NCBI RefSeq assembly: GCF_902459685.1
Contig: NZ_CABPSF010000006.1
Coordinates: 186,001 to 250,000, forward strand
Length of the DNA: 64,000 nt
Source: Pandoraea iniqua
Lineage (GTDB): Bacteria; Pseudomonadota; Gammaproteobacteria; Burkholderiales; Burkholderiaceae
Reading direction: 5' to 3'
Shown here: piece after piece, positions 44,135 through 52,864 of the stretch
Layout of the letters: each line of letters begins with the position of its first letter
Numbering within the stretch: position 1 is the first letter of the stretch
Notes under the pieces: model-generated
Database searches by the model: none
What the model was told of the DNA's origin: nothing
What the model saw: only the letters and a program-made list of their open reading frames with translations
Position numbers and translations under genes: made by a program

Positions 44135-45010
44135 TCAGACCTTGTCGCCGATCTTGAACAGGCGCGGCAGCGGCTGCGACGTTTGCGGGCCGAACCAGCG
44201 GTTGTAGATGTTGACGGCAGTACCGTCCTTCTCCAGACCACGCAGCGTGTCGTTCACGAAGGCCGTCAGGCGCTCTTCGCCCTTGGGCACACCTACGCCC
44301 ATGTAGTCGTTCGAGATCGTGAACGCCGGGATTTCGTAGTTCTGCTTGTCGGGCACGTTGGCGAGCAGGCCGACCAGCTTCGGGCCGTCCTGCGTAATCG
44401 CCTGCACGGTGCCGGCGCGCAGGGCGGCAAAGGCGAACGGCGTGTCGTCGAAGGCCACGATCGTCGTGCTCGGGAATTTCTCGCGCAGCGTGATTTCGTT
44501 GGTGGTGCCCTTGTCGGCGCCCACGCGCAGCTTGCTCAGTTGATCTGCCGACGAGAGCGTGCCCTTCTTCGCGAGGAACTGCTGGCCCGACGAGAAGTAC
44601 GGAATGCTGAAATCGATCTGCTTGGCGCGCTCGTCCGTGATCGTGAAGTTGGCGAGCACGAGGTCGACCTTCTTCGACGTCAGGAACGGGATGCGGTTGG
44701 CGGGGTTCGTCGGTTGCAGTTCGAGCTTTACGCCCAGCTTGTCGGCGATGGCCTTGGCGTAGTCGACATCGAGGCCGACGATCTTGTGCGACTTCGCATC
44801 GACGTAGCCGAACGGCGGGTTGCTGTCGAACGTGGCGACACGCAGCACGCCGGCCTTCTTGATGTCGTCGAGCTTGTCGGCATGCGCCGCGAGCGGCAGC
44901 AGGGCAACGGCAGAGAGGAGGGCGGCGGCGAAGACCGAGCTGCGGCCGCGCTGGCGGCGTTGGGTGTGCTGGGTGTGGCTGGCGCGTGGTGTGCGATTGT
45001 TGTTTTGCAT
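44135..45010 (-). CDS. Polar amino acid ABC transporter, periplasmic binding protein
   Basis: Family 3 solute-binding protein, 291 residues from MQNNNRTPRA. A long basic N-terminal region precedes the hydrophobic signal FAAALLSAVALLPLAAHA. The mature domain starts KLDDIKKAGVLRVATFDSNP and has LANFTITDERAKQIDFSIPY and RVGADKGTTNEITLREKFPS, typical of amino acid binding proteins (glutamate/aspartate or cystine types). A longer in-frame start at 45100 is unlikely. First gene of the three-gene transporter cluster. Confidence 0.92.
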   Translation of the reverse strand: MQNNNRTPRASHTQHTQRRQRGRSSVFAAALLSAVALLPLAAHADKLDDIKKAGVLRVATFDSNPPFGYVDAKSHKIVGLDVDYAKAIADKLGVKLELQPTNPANRIPFLTSKKVDLVLANFTITDERAKQIDFSIPYFSSGQQFLAKKGTLSSADQLSKLRVGADKGTTNEITLREKFPSTTIVAFDDTPFAFAALRAGTVQAITQDGPKLVGLLANVPDKQNYEIPAFTISNDYMGVGVPKGEERLTAFVNDTLRGLEKDGTAVNIYNRWFGPQTSQPLPRLFKIGDKV

Positions 45011-45171
45011 GGCCTGATGGGCTCCGTTTTTAAAACGCGTAAAACCTTCACTCGATACCGCCGGGGATATTCCGGACAGAATTCGGCGGTAACTCGTCAC
45101 GGATAGTGGCGAGCGGGTTTCACACGATAACGGGGCTCGCAGGCGCGCCCAACCAATCGATTTTTCTTAGC

Positions 45172-45199
45172 AAAACGCCGGCGCAGATAAGCGCCGGCG
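45172..45199 (-). terminator. Terminator after the YXWGXW gene
   Basis: Minus strand CGCCGGCGC, loop TTATCT, GCGCCGGCG, then TTTTG. About 70 nt past the stop of the upstream minus-strand gene. Confidence 0.8.
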
Positions 45200-45268
45200 T
45201 GCGGGGTGTTTCGTATCGAACGGCAAGGCGAGCGTGCCGATGGTCACGCTCGCCATACGGCCGGACGA

Positions 45269-45643
45269 TCAGCCGTGGTGGTCGTAACGATGGTCGTGAT
45301 CGCGGTCGCGGTCATCATGACGATCCGGTCCCTGGCCATGGCCCCAGCCGCCGCGATCGAGCGCCCAGCCATGCGGGCCCTGATGCCAGACCGGTGCACG
45401 ATAGGCGTAGCCCGGACGCTCACGTTCCCAGTGACCGCCCGACCACACGTGACGATGGCCGTCCCAATCCCAGAAGCCCGGTGCCCACACATAGCCGGGA
45501 CGCGGCGCCGGCACCACTTCGTAACGCGGCGGCGGCGGTGCGCCGATGCTGATCGAAACGCCCACTTGGGCGTGTGCCGGTGCCACGGCAATACCGCCAA
45601 GCGTGGCAGCAACGAGCGCGATGGTAAGAGTCAGTTTTTTCAT
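45269..45643 (-). CDS. YXWGXW repeat-containing secreted protein
   Basis: 124-residue exported protein with a clear signal peptide (MKKLTLTIALVAATLGGIAV, cleaved near AHA). The mature part has aromatic repeats of the YXWGXW type (YVWAPGFWDWDG, HVWSGGHWERE, PVWHQGPHGWALDRGGW) and a Asp/His/Arg-rich C-terminus (DRHDDRDRDHDHRYDHHG) that could bind metals. Function of the family is unknown. AGGGGGCG lies just before the ATG. Confidence 0.85.
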   Translation of the reverse strand: MKKLTLTIALVAATLGGIAVAPAHAQVGVSISIGAPPPPRYEVVPAPRPGYVWAPGFWDWDGHRHVWSGGHWERERPGYAYRAPVWHQGPHGWALDRGGWGHGQGPDRHDDRDRDHDHRYDHHG

Positions 45644-45799
45644 ATTCGCCCCCTTGAAAGCGATGTCTTTGAGTGCGCTTTCATCGTACGAGGTGATGTG
45701 GCGAATAACGAAGCTAATAGTCGTAAGAAAGTGTTGGAATTGTTTCGTTCTGTTGGTCGAAAAGCCGCATGAACAGCGGCTTTACGATGTTTTTGCGAA

Positions 45800-45829
45800 A
45801 CCGGCGGGCAGTCGGCATTGCCCGCCGGT
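45800..45829 (-). terminator. Possible terminator after the tautomerase gene
   Basis: An 11-bp perfect stem ACCGGCGGGCA / TGCCCGCCGGT, 40 nt downstream of the tautomerase stop. The downstream tract is TTCGC rather than a T-run, so efficiency is uncertain. Confidence 0.5.
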
Positions 45830-45868
45830 GGACACGATAGTGAGCGTTATCTGCACTTTTATCCGAAC

Positions 45869-46267
45869 TTACTTCGCGCTGTGCTGATGCCGGAATTCCT
45901 GCGTGCGGCCACCGTAACCGTACGCGGCCGCGCGCGCGTCGATCACGTGAATGTACGAGCACGCGTGCACGTTGCCGAGCAACCCCGACAGCGTCTCGAA
46001 CACCTGTGCGATGTACTGCGCTTTCTCGGCTTTCGTATTGGTCTCGTCGGTCACGCTGATATCCAGATGGAAGGCGTTTTTGCCTTGCTCCGAGAGTGGC
46101 GCGCCGCCAATGAACCAGCGTTCGTGAGGAATGTAGTCGACGGTGACGGCGATCACGTCGGGTGCTTTGTGGAGCACGTCGACGGTGAGTTGCGAGACGG
46201 CGCGCACGGCTTCGCGCGTGACTTTGTCGTTGGGCGTGCCGGAGAGTTGCAGAACGAGATGGGGCAT
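45869..46267 (-). CDS. Tautomerase-superfamily protein
   Basis: 132-residue protein starting MPHLVLQLSG; after Met removal Pro1 would be the catalytic base, as in 4-oxalocrotonate tautomerase and MIF-like enzymes. HERWFIGGAPLSEQGKNAFH and GNVHACSYIHVIDARAAAYG belong to the longer (about 130-residue) subgroup. Substrate unknown. ATG at 46267 has AGGAG 8 nt upstream; the frame is open further but only this start puts Pro second. Divergent from a LysR gene that may regulate it. Confidence 0.85.
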   Translation of the reverse strand: MPHLVLQLSGTPNDKVTREAVRAVSQLTVDVLHKAPDVIAVTVDYIPHERWFIGGAPLSEQGKNAFHLDISVTDETNTKAEKAQYIAQVFETLSGLLGNVHACSYIHVIDARAAAYGYGGRTQEFRHQHSAK

Positions 46268-46397
46268 GACGAGACTCCTGAAGTGGTGACGAAAGTGAGT
46301 GACGAAAGTGTTGGCGCCGGGGGCGGTTCCGGGGTGGGTCCCCGCGGTTGGCCGCGTTCGGGCGCCTGAAAAGCGTGACTTCAGTCTAGGGTCTCGG

Positions 46398-46426
46398 TTG
46401 ACATCGGAAAAGCGGGAATTTACGAT
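46398..46426 (+). promoter_or_regulatory. Promoter of the LysR gene at 46458
   Basis: TTGACA (46398-46403), 17-bp spacer, TACGAT (46421-46426), predicting initiation near 46433. A CGAT-N7-ATCG repeat at 46423-46437 overlaps the -10 and start, as expected for LysR autoregulation. Confidence 0.65.
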
Positions 46427-46457
46427 GCAATCTATCGGTTTATCAAATGGGTGAAAC

Positions 46458-47360
46458 ATGCTGCCGGGATTCGATTTCGATCAGTTGCGCACCTTTGTCG
46501 CGGTCGCGGATGCCGGCAGCCTGTCGGCGGCCGCACCGCTTGTCTTTCTGTCGCAATCGTCGGTCAGCGAGCAGATCCGCAAGCTGGAAGCGCGCGCCGG
46601 GGTGACGCTGTTCACGCGCGGCAAGCTGGGGGTGGCGCCGACGGCAGCCGGCGAGCGCCTGCTGGGGCACGCGCGGCAGTTGCTCGCGCACAGTGAGCAG
46701 GCATGGCACGACGTGCGCGGCTTTTCGCTGTCAGGCGAACTACGGCTGGCCATCACCGACTACTTCCGCCCGGGGGAAGTCGCTCGCATGCTCCGGCATC
46801 TGGGCGTGGTGTACCCGGCGCTGCGCATTCACGTGACGATTCTCAAGAGCGGCATCATCGAAACGGGTTACGACACGGGCGAGTTCGATATCGGGGTGTC
46901 GATGCGCATTCTCGGCAAGTCGCTCGGTCGCGATGGCGTTGCCGGTACGCAGGCACTTTCGCGCGAATCGCTCGACTGGGTGGCCGCACCGGACTTCGTG
47001 CTCGATGCCGATGCGCCACTACCGTTGCTTGTCTTGCCGGATACCTGTGCGCTGCATCGTTTCACCACGCAATGGCTCGACACGCATCACGTGCCGTACA
47101 CGATTGCGCATGTGGCGTCGGGGGTGGCGGGGTTGCAGCTGGCGTTGAGTGCAGGACTCGGGGTGGCGTGTCTGAACGCGTCGGCGGCGGGGCCGTCGCT
47201 CATGCGGATCGACAAGCTGGTGAGCGGGCGGCGCTTGCCTAAGCTGCCCGAAGCGGAGTTTCATCTGTTGCCCGCGCGCCGGGGTGAGCCCGATTGGGTC
47301 ACGCAGGCGCGTCAGGCGCTGGCGTCGCAGCTTGCCGCGCCAGCCGCGTTGAGCGCATGA
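46458..47360 (+). CDS. LysR-family transcriptional regulator
   Basis: 300-residue regulator. HTH FDQLRTFVAVADAGSLSAAA then LSQSSVSEQIRKLEAR, and a LysR effector domain (LRLAITDYFRPGEVARMLRH). Start at 46458 gives MLPGFDFDQLRTFV, the usual family N-terminus. Divergent from the tautomerase gene with about 190 bp between, suggesting control of that gene; effector unknown. Confidence 0.92.
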   Translation: MLPGFDFDQLRTFVAVADAGSLSAAAPLVFLSQSSVSEQIRKLEARAGVTLFTRGKLGVAPTAAGERLLGHARQLLAHSEQAWHDVRGFSLSGELRLAITDYFRPGEVARMLRHLGVVYPALRIHVTILKSGIIETGYDTGEFDIGVSMRILGKSLGRDGVAGTQALSRESLDWVAAPDFVLDADAPLPLLVLPDTCALHRFTTQWLDTHHVPYTIAHVASGVAGLQLALSAGLGVACLNASAAGPSLMRIDKLVSGRRLPKLPEAEFHLLPARRGEPDWVTQARQALASQLAAPAALSA

Positions 47361-47397
47361 CTTACAGGATGAATTGCAAGATGAACTACGGGACGCG

Positions 47398-48267
47398 TTA
47401 CAGCGCGTTGATCGGAATCTTCAGATAGCGCGTGCCGTTGGACTCGGGCGCGGGCATGTCGCCAGCGCGAATGTTGACCTGCACGGCGGGCAAGATCAGC
47501 GTGGGCATGTCGAGCGTTCGGTCGCGGGCTTCACGCATGGCGACGAAGGCGTCTTCGTCGATGCCGTCATGCACATGAATATTCGCGCGGCGCTGCTCGC
47601 CGACCGTCGTTTGCCAGTTCGCCGCGCGACTCGCCGGCGGGTAGTCGTGGCACATATACAGACGCGTGGCTTCGGGCAGCGACAGTAGACGGCGGATCGA
47701 ACGATAGAGCGTGTGCGCATTGCCACCGGGGAAATCGCAGCGCGCCGTGCCGACGTCGGGCATGAAGAGCGTGTCGCCGACAAATACCGCATCGCCGACG
47801 CGATAAGCCATATCGGCCGGCGTATGGCCGGGGACAAACATCGCTTCGGCTTGCAGATTGCCGATGGCAAACGTCTCGCCATCGTCGAAGAGGTGATCGA
47901 ACTGCGAGCCATCGGGCGGCACGTCGGCGCCCAGATGGAACAGCTTCTTGAAAACGTGTTGCACGTCGCGGATATGCCCGCCGATGGCGATGCGCCCGCC
48001 AACGCGCTCCTTGAGCCAGCGCGCCGACGACAGATGATCGGCGTGGGCGTGTGTTTCCAGAATCCAGTCGACCGTCAGTTGTTGCGCCTTCAGAAAATCG
48101 AGCACGCGCTCCGCGGAGCCCGTGTGCGTGCGGCCCGCCTTCGGGTCGTAGTCGAGCACGGGGTCGATGATCGCGGCGCGACCGCCCGGCGCATCGAATA
48201 CGACATAGGTCACCGTCGAGGTGCCGGTGTCGAAAAAGGCTTCGATGTGGGCTGCGGTGGCTGACAT
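47398..48267 (-). CDS. MBL-fold hydrolase, Blh/persulfide dioxygenase-like
   Basis: 289-residue metallo-beta-lactamase-fold protein. THAHADH (His73, His75, Asp77, His78) is the metal-binding motif, with further ligands in VPGHTPADMAY and VFVGDTLFMPDVGTARCDFP. The latter, with GTARCDF, is typical of ETHE1/Blh-type persulfide dioxygenases that oxidise glutathione persulfide. Its place divergent from a BigR-like repressor and YeeE/YedE transporters supports a sulfide detoxification role. ATG 48267 has AGGAG 9 nt upstream. Confidence 0.88.
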   Translation of the reverse strand: MSATAAHIEAFFDTGTSTVTYVVFDAPGGRAAIIDPVLDYDPKAGRTHTGSAERVLDFLKAQQLTVDWILETHAHADHLSSARWLKERVGGRIAIGGHIRDVQHVFKKLFHLGADVPPDGSQFDHLFDDGETFAIGNLQAEAMFVPGHTPADMAYRVGDAVFVGDTLFMPDVGTARCDFPGGNAHTLYRSIRRLLSLPEATRLYMCHDYPPASRAANWQTTVGEQRRANIHVHDGIDEDAFVAMREARDRTLDMPTLILPAVQVNIRAGDMPAPESNGTRYLKIPINAL

Positions 48268-48286
48268 GGCCGGGCTCCTGCAAAGG

Positions 48287-48308
48287 TTTATCGATTGATA
48301 TATTATAA
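48287..48308. promoter_or_regulatory. Probable BigR-type operator
   Basis: AT-rich imperfect inverted repeat TTTAT...ATAAA within a GATATATTATAAA stretch, in the 114-bp gap between the divergent hydrolase and repressor genes. Its position over both promoters fits the BigR family, which binds AT-rich palindromes; exact site not established. Confidence 0.45.
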
Positions 48309-48381
48309 ACGAGTAAAGTGTACGCGATATGCGTGACATAGCGTCGCGCGGCGTCCGCCCTCGAATTGCCTCGATCCTGCC

Positions 48382-48825
48382 ATGCCACGTGCCACTTCGT
48401 CACCCCTGCACGACGACGCTTCTGACACACCAGACGCTCCCGATGCGTTACTTGCCGCCGTACCTGCCATAGCCGCGAAATCTGTGAGATCCGTGAGCGC
48501 GGAGGGTCAAGGCGCGGCTGCGTCGTTGGATGTCGCGCGCCTGCGCAGTGCCGCGCGCGACGCGACCAAGCTGTTGCGGGCGTTGGCCAATGAAGACCGG
48601 TTGCTGATTCTGTGCCAGCTCACCCAAGGCGAGCGGTCTGTGGGCGAGTTGGAATCGCAGCTCGATATCCGGCAACCGACCTTGTCGCAACAACTCGCCG
48701 TACTGCGCACCGAGCAACTCGTTACCACGCGACGCGACGGCAAGCGCATCTATTACGCGGTCGGCGACGCCACGGTGCTGGCGGTGCTGTCTTGCCTCTA
48801 CGATCAGTTCTGCCCGAAAACGTGA
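48382..48825 (+). CDS. bigR: ArsR-family repressor, BigR/YgaV/SqrR type
   Basis: 147-residue winged-helix repressor with a non-conserved N-terminal extension of about 45 residues. The HTH region is LRALANEDRLLILCQLTQGE then SVGELESQLDIRQPTLSQQL. Cys78 (LILCQL) and Cys144 (DQFCPKT) fit the two-cysteine persulfide sensor of BigR/SqrR; a third, Cys138, is extra. Predicted to repress the divergent hydrolase and its own operon until cysteines form a tetrasulfide or disulfide. Start has no strong ribosome binding site, and a shorter start is possible. Confidence 0.82.
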   Translation: MPRATSSPLHDDASDTPDAPDALLAAVPAIAAKSVRSVSAEGQGAAASLDVARLRSAARDATKLLRALANEDRLLILCQLTQGERSVGELESQLDIRQPTLSQQLAVLRTEQLVTTRRDGKRIYYAVGDATVLAVLSCLYDQFCPKT

Positions 48826-48903
48826 GCCGGTGAAGCGTTCGTTGTCCGCCTTCCTGCCGCCTGCCCCCTGTCATTTGCTTTCTCTCTGTCCGACCGACTG
48901 CCC

Positions 48904-49350
48904 ATGACCCTCGATACTCTTCACTTCACGCCGTGGACTGCGCTGGCCGGTGGCGTACTGATCGGCGTGGCCGCCGTCTGGCTCATGCTCGCCAATGGCC
49001 GCATTGCCGGGATTTCCGGCATCGTCGGTGGTCTGTTGCGCCCACGTGCCGGTGACATCGGTTGGCGGCTGGCGTTCATCGTCGGACTGATGGCAGCCCC
49101 TTGGGTCTATCGCCTGCTGGCGGTCGTGCCCGAAGCGCAGATCGATGCGAGCTTCGCCATGCTGGTCGGGGCGGGCTTGCTCGTCGGCTTTGGCACGCGG
49201 CTCGGCTCGGGCTGCACGAGCGGTCATGGTGTCTGCGGGTTGTCGCGGCTATCGTGGCGATCGCTGGCCGCCACGCTGTGCTTCATGGTGACGGGCTTCC
49301 TCACGGTGTTCGTCGTGCGCCATGTGCTGCATGTCGGAGGTGCCGCATGA
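48904..49350 (+). CDS. YeeE/YedE-family sulfur transporter, first half
   Basis: 148-residue membrane protein with about four hydrophobic segments. [20 protein letters not shown] carries the conserved cysteines of the YeeE/YedE (DUF395) family, which moves thiosulfate-type sulfur compounds. It pairs with the next gene, overlapping it by 4 nt (ATGA), the usual split two-component arrangement. Likely in the bigR operon. Confidence 0.9.
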   Translation: MTLDTLHFTPWTALAGGVLIGVAAVWLMLANGRIAGISGIVGGLLRPRAGDIGWRLAFIVGLMAAPWVYRLLAVVPEAQIDASFAMLVGAGLLVGFGTRLGSGCTSGHGVCGLSRLSWRSLAATLCFMVTGFLTVFVVRHVLHVGGAA

Positions 49351-49799
49351 AGAAGCTCGTGTTCGCGTTCGCCGGCGGGCTGATCTTCGGTCTCGGCCTG
49401 ATTCTCGCCGGCATGGCTAACCCGGCGAAAGTCCTCGGTTTTCTCGATATCGCCGGGCGCTGGGACCCGTCGCTCGCGTTTGTGATGGGCGGTGCCATTG
49501 CGGTCGGTCTGGTCGGCTTCCGGCTGGCGCGTGCGCAGCCGATGGCATGGACGGGCGAACCGCGCGCATGGCCGAATCTGCACGGCATCGACAAGCGTCT
49601 GGTGCTTGGTGCGCTGGTGTTTGGTATCGGATGGGGGATTGCCGGGATCTGCCCGGGGCCGGCGCTCGTGTTGCTCGGCGCGGGCTCGGGCAAGGGGCTG
49701 ACGTTTGTCGTGGCGATGCTCGCCGGGATGGCGATTCACGCGATGTTGCCCGCGAGGGCGGCAAAACACACGGCACCGGCGGCGCCGGCGAAGCACTGA
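49347..49799 (+). CDS. YeeE/YedE-family sulfur transporter, second half
   Basis: 150-residue membrane protein starting [40 protein letters not shown] and [20 protein letters not shown], with one conserved Cys, mark the second half of YeeE/YedE transporters. ATG at 49347 overlaps the first-half stop and has GGAGG upstream. Last gene of the bigR cluster, convergent with the MFS gene. Confidence 0.9.
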   Translation: MKKLVFAFAGGLIFGLGLILAGMANPAKVLGFLDIAGRWDPSLAFVMGGAIAVGLVGFRLARAQPMAWTGEPRAWPNLHGIDKRLVLGALVFGIGWGIAGICPGPALVLLGAGSGKGLTFVVAMLAGMAIHAMLPARAAKHTAPAAPAKH

Positions 49800-49838
49800 C
49801 CGGGCAGCGGATGTCCTCCGTGCCCGGCGCCGTGCGTG

Positions 49839-51221
49839 TCAGTGCCGCCTTGCCAGCTCGGTGCCCGCATCGGCGGGCAAGCGGCGGGTGACCGGAATCG
49901 AGAGCCACGAGAACAGCCCGATCACGAGAAACGCGGGCAGGAAATCACTGGCCGTCAGTTGCTCATGCCCCGCGAGCCGGCTGCTCGCCTGCAAGACCAT
50001 CCCGGCAATCGTCACACCCAGACCCAGCGACAACTGCTGAATCACGCTCGCGAGGCTTGTCGCCCGGCTGGCGTCGCCGCTCGCGATGTCGGCATACACG
50101 ATCGAATTCAGACAGGTGAACTGCAACGACGGGAAGAAGCCGCCGAATGCCACCACGCCCAACATCACCAGCACCGGCGTGTTGTGCGTGAACAGGCCGT
50201 AGGAGGCGAGCGCCAGTCCGGCGAGCGCCGCATTGACGATCAACACCCGCCGGAAACCGAAGCGTGCCAGCACGCGCTGCGCAATGGCCTTCATGAAAAT
50301 GGCACCGAATGCCGAGGCGCAGGTAATCATGCCGGACTCGAACGGGTCCATATGCAGCCCTTCCTGCAAGGCCAGCGGCAGCAGAAACGGCACAGCCCCC
50401 AAGCCGATGCGAAACAGCGAGCCGCCCACCACACTCGCGTGGAAAGTCGGAATGCGCAGCAGCCGGAAGTCGAGCAGCGGCGCTTCGGTGCGATTGGCGT
50501 GCCACCAGTAGCCGTAGAGAAAGACGGCGCCCAGCACGCACATGACGATGACGACGCTGTCGGGCACCTGATGTTCGCCGATCATGGCGAGCCCCAGCAT
50601 CAACAGGCCGCTGCCGAGCGCTGACAGCACGAACCCGACGGTGTCGAGCTTGCCGGCATCGCCGCCCCGATCGTTATCGATGTACTTGCCCGCGAGATAA
50701 ATCCCCAACAGGCTGACCGGGATATTGATAAAGAAGATCCAGCGCCAGTGCAGATAGGCGGTGATCGCGCCGCCGAGCGGCGGGCCGATTACCGGGCCGA
50801 GCAGGGCGGGCATGGTCAGGTAGCCGATCGCCTTGACCAGATCGTGCTTGGGCACGGCGCGGAAGATGACGAGCCGGCCGACCGGCACCATCATCGCGCC
50901 GCCCACGCCTTGCAGGAAGCGCGCAAACACGAAGGTCGGCAGCGAGAACGACAGGGCGCACAGGATCGATCCCGCCATGAAGATGCCGATAGCGGTGCGG
51001 AAAACGTTTCGTGCGCCGAAACGGTCGGAGACCCAGCCGCAGATCGGAATGAAAATACCCAGCCCCACCACGTAGGCGGTGAGCGCCATCTTCAGTGAGA
51101 TCGGATCTTGGTGCAGGTCGCGTGCCATGGCTGGCAGCGAGGTGGTAATCACCGTTGCGTCGATGTTCTCCATGAACAGGGCGCAAGCGATGATGAGCGG
51201 AATAATGACGGCGCGCGACAC
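49839..51221 (-). CDS. MFS multidrug exporter, DHA2/HsrA type
   Basis: 460-residue inner-membrane transporter of the 14-spanner drug:H+ antiporter group. Motif D/N-terminal MENIDATVITTSLPAMARDL, motif A GWVSDRFGARNVFRTAIGIF and motif C-like LLGPVIGPPLGG are present. Closest in style to MdtD/HsrA-type proteins; substrate unknown. The start is GTG; an ATG at 51173 would cut the first membrane helix. Confidence 0.9.
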   Translation of the reverse strand: MSRAVIIPLIIACALFMENIDATVITTSLPAMARDLHQDPISLKMALTAYVVGLGIFIPICGWVSDRFGARNVFRTAIGIFMAGSILCALSFSLPTFVFARFLQGVGGAMMVPVGRLVIFRAVPKHDLVKAIGYLTMPALLGPVIGPPLGGAITAYLHWRWIFFINIPVSLLGIYLAGKYIDNDRGGDAGKLDTVGFVLSALGSGLLMLGLAMIGEHQVPDSVVIVMCVLGAVFLYGYWWHANRTEAPLLDFRLLRIPTFHASVVGGSLFRIGLGAVPFLLPLALQEGLHMDPFESGMITCASAFGAIFMKAIAQRVLARFGFRRVLIVNAALAGLALASYGLFTHNTPVLVMLGVVAFGGFFPSLQFTCLNSIVYADIASGDASRATSLASVIQQLSLGLGVTIAGMVLQASSRLAGHEQLTASDFLPAFLVIGLFSWLSIPVTRRLPADAGTELARRH

Positions 51222-51332
51222 GATGGGGGGGACGGCTGGCGCAAAGAGATGGATTGTCCCATAACGCGCGTGTCGCCTTCAATCGCTAAGACGACGCCGA
51301 CCGCTTGTGCGCCGCCAATCGACGTCACTGCG

Positions 51333-51953
51333 TCAGGCTGACGCTGGCGGCATGGCTTGACGCAGTTCGTCGGCATTCAGGCGATACAGCACATGACGGC
51401 GCAGCCGGTGACCCGGCGGAATCAGCGGGTGCAGAAAGTCCTCGTCGGGGCAATGGCGCATGCCGATGCGCGTCATGACCGCGCGCGAGCGCACGTTAGC
51501 CGGCACGGTGAACGACACCAACTCGTCGAGTTGCAACACATTAAACGCGAAATGGGCGGCCGCGCGGGCCGCTTCGCTGGCATAGCCGTTGGACCACCAC
51601 GGCCGGGCGAGTCGCCAGCCGATCTCCACGGCAGGGACGAACGGCGCGTCGAATCCAACGCGCATGAGCCCCACGAACCCCGCAAATGGCGTCACGCCCG
51701 GAATTTCGAGCGCCCAAGGACCGAAGCCGTGGGTTTCCATATGGTTGCGCAGGCGCTGCGCGACGGCATCGCTTTGGGCGCGGTCGAGCGTCGTCGGGAA
51801 GTGACGCATGACTTCCCGGTCGGCATTCAGGGCGGCAAACGCAGCCAAATCGTCCGTCCGCCATGGGCGGAGTACGGTGCGTGCGGTCGTGAGCGTGACC
51901 GGCGTCGTGTCGTGGCGCTCGGGCAGCGCCGGTGCGGAGGGCGAAGTTGTCAT
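51333..51953 (-). CDS. GNAT acetyltransferase, RimJ/RimL type
   Basis: 206-residue acetyltransferase. TARTVLRPWRTDDLAAFAAL is the typical RimJ/L N-terminal strand, with GWRLARPWWSNGYASEAARA at the acetyl-CoA loop and VPANVRSRAVMTRIGMRH near the end. Substrate unknown. ATG 51953 is preferred over a TTG at 51971; neither has a ribosome binding site. Confidence 0.87.
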   Translation of the reverse strand: MTTSPSAPALPERHDTTPVTLTTARTVLRPWRTDDLAAFAALNADREVMRHFPTTLDRAQSDAVAQRLRNHMETHGFGPWALEIPGVTPFAGFVGLMRVGFDAPFVPAVEIGWRLARPWWSNGYASEAARAAAHFAFNVLQLDELVSFTVPANVRSRAVMTRIGMRHCPDEDFLHPLIPPGHRLRRHVLYRLNADELRQAMPPASA

Positions 51954-52357
51954 GCGAATTGAGCGAATCAATGAAAGCGGCAGAAATCCGTTGCCGAGTT
52001 ACCAAGGGCGGGAATTCGTCATTTGCTTAATTCTAAACGCGCAAATGCCAACCCTCGAAATCGACGCTCAGCCTTACCTGATGGGCATTCAGGAGAATTC
52101 CGAGGGAAAATCGGCATTCACGGCATTTCTCATCTTACGGAAACCGGCGCGGACGGGGAAATGACATTGATGCATGGGTGCGCAATAGCGAATTGACGTA
52201 TACGTTAACGAAAGAATTTCTGTCCCGATTTATCGATGGCGCGACGCAGCATGGCTTGTTGCGCAATTCATGGAAGCGATCGGCAGATATTGCGCCGGTG
52301 TTCATTCCGTTGAACGCGTACCACCTGTTTTCATGTCACCCATCACGCGTGGCCTGA
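51952..52357 (+). pseudogene. Possible frameshifted gene remnant
   Basis: Two adjoining open stretches look protein-like. The first (51952-52164) encodes MRIERINESGRNPLPSYQGR and ends LRKPARTGK. The second, in another frame, is open to a stop at 52355-52357 and reads DIDAWVRNSELTYTLTKEFL then SRFIDGATQHGLLRNSWKRS. AT-richer than its neighbours and no family recognised. A decayed or transferred small gene is possible; so is chance. Confidence 0.3.
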
Positions 52358-52864
52358 ATCTCAACCAATCGCTTGCGCGAATTCACCGTAGTGCTTATCC
52401 GGAAATTGCGCTACGCCGATGTGAAATCCCCGAATGTCAGTAGTGTTTTGGATAACAGACTAATCGGCGCGCTCTTAAATATTTGTGATCGTATATTTTG
52501 GGCTGCGTTTTATTGGGAATGCCGGTCTGTGTTGTGGTCCATGGGGTTTTGTTGCGAATCCTTACGAAGTCTTGCCGAATGTTGCGCAGCGGCTCAGGCA
52601 ATGCGGAGTCCTGACGACCTGTTTCGCTATTCCCACCAGATTGCGTGGCAATGAACATCATTAGCCGGGGGTAATGAAGGGGGAAATGCTGGGGAAATTC
52701 CGGGATTCATGCCCTGATTCTGTGCATATTCTGAAGTTGAGTTCGCGAGATTCAATGCGATTTGTGCTGGCACAGACTCATTCATCGGAAATGCTGTTTT
52801 CAATTTGTTAAAACTCGTGCTATTTTAAGTGGCGATCCATTTTAACAATGTAAGGACACGCCAG
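52358..52864 (+). promoter_or_regulatory. AT-rich region upstream of the H-NS gene
   Basis: About 500 bp with no supported gene; a 93-codon frame at 52373-52654 has no ribosome binding site or recognisable features. AT-rich DNA before an hns-type gene commonly holds H-NS autoregulatory sites; the TTTTAACAATGTAAGGACACG stretch contains the AAGGA ribosome binding site. Confidence 0.4.

Noticed and set aside
48287..48320. AT-rich stretch as a mobile-element insertion scar
   Set aside because: No terminal repeats or target duplication; its position between divergent sulfide-response genes fits an operator better.
52373..52654. 93-codon frame upstream of H-NS
   Set aside because: No ribosome binding site, many Cys and Trp, no recognisable domain; probably chance in AT-richer DNA.
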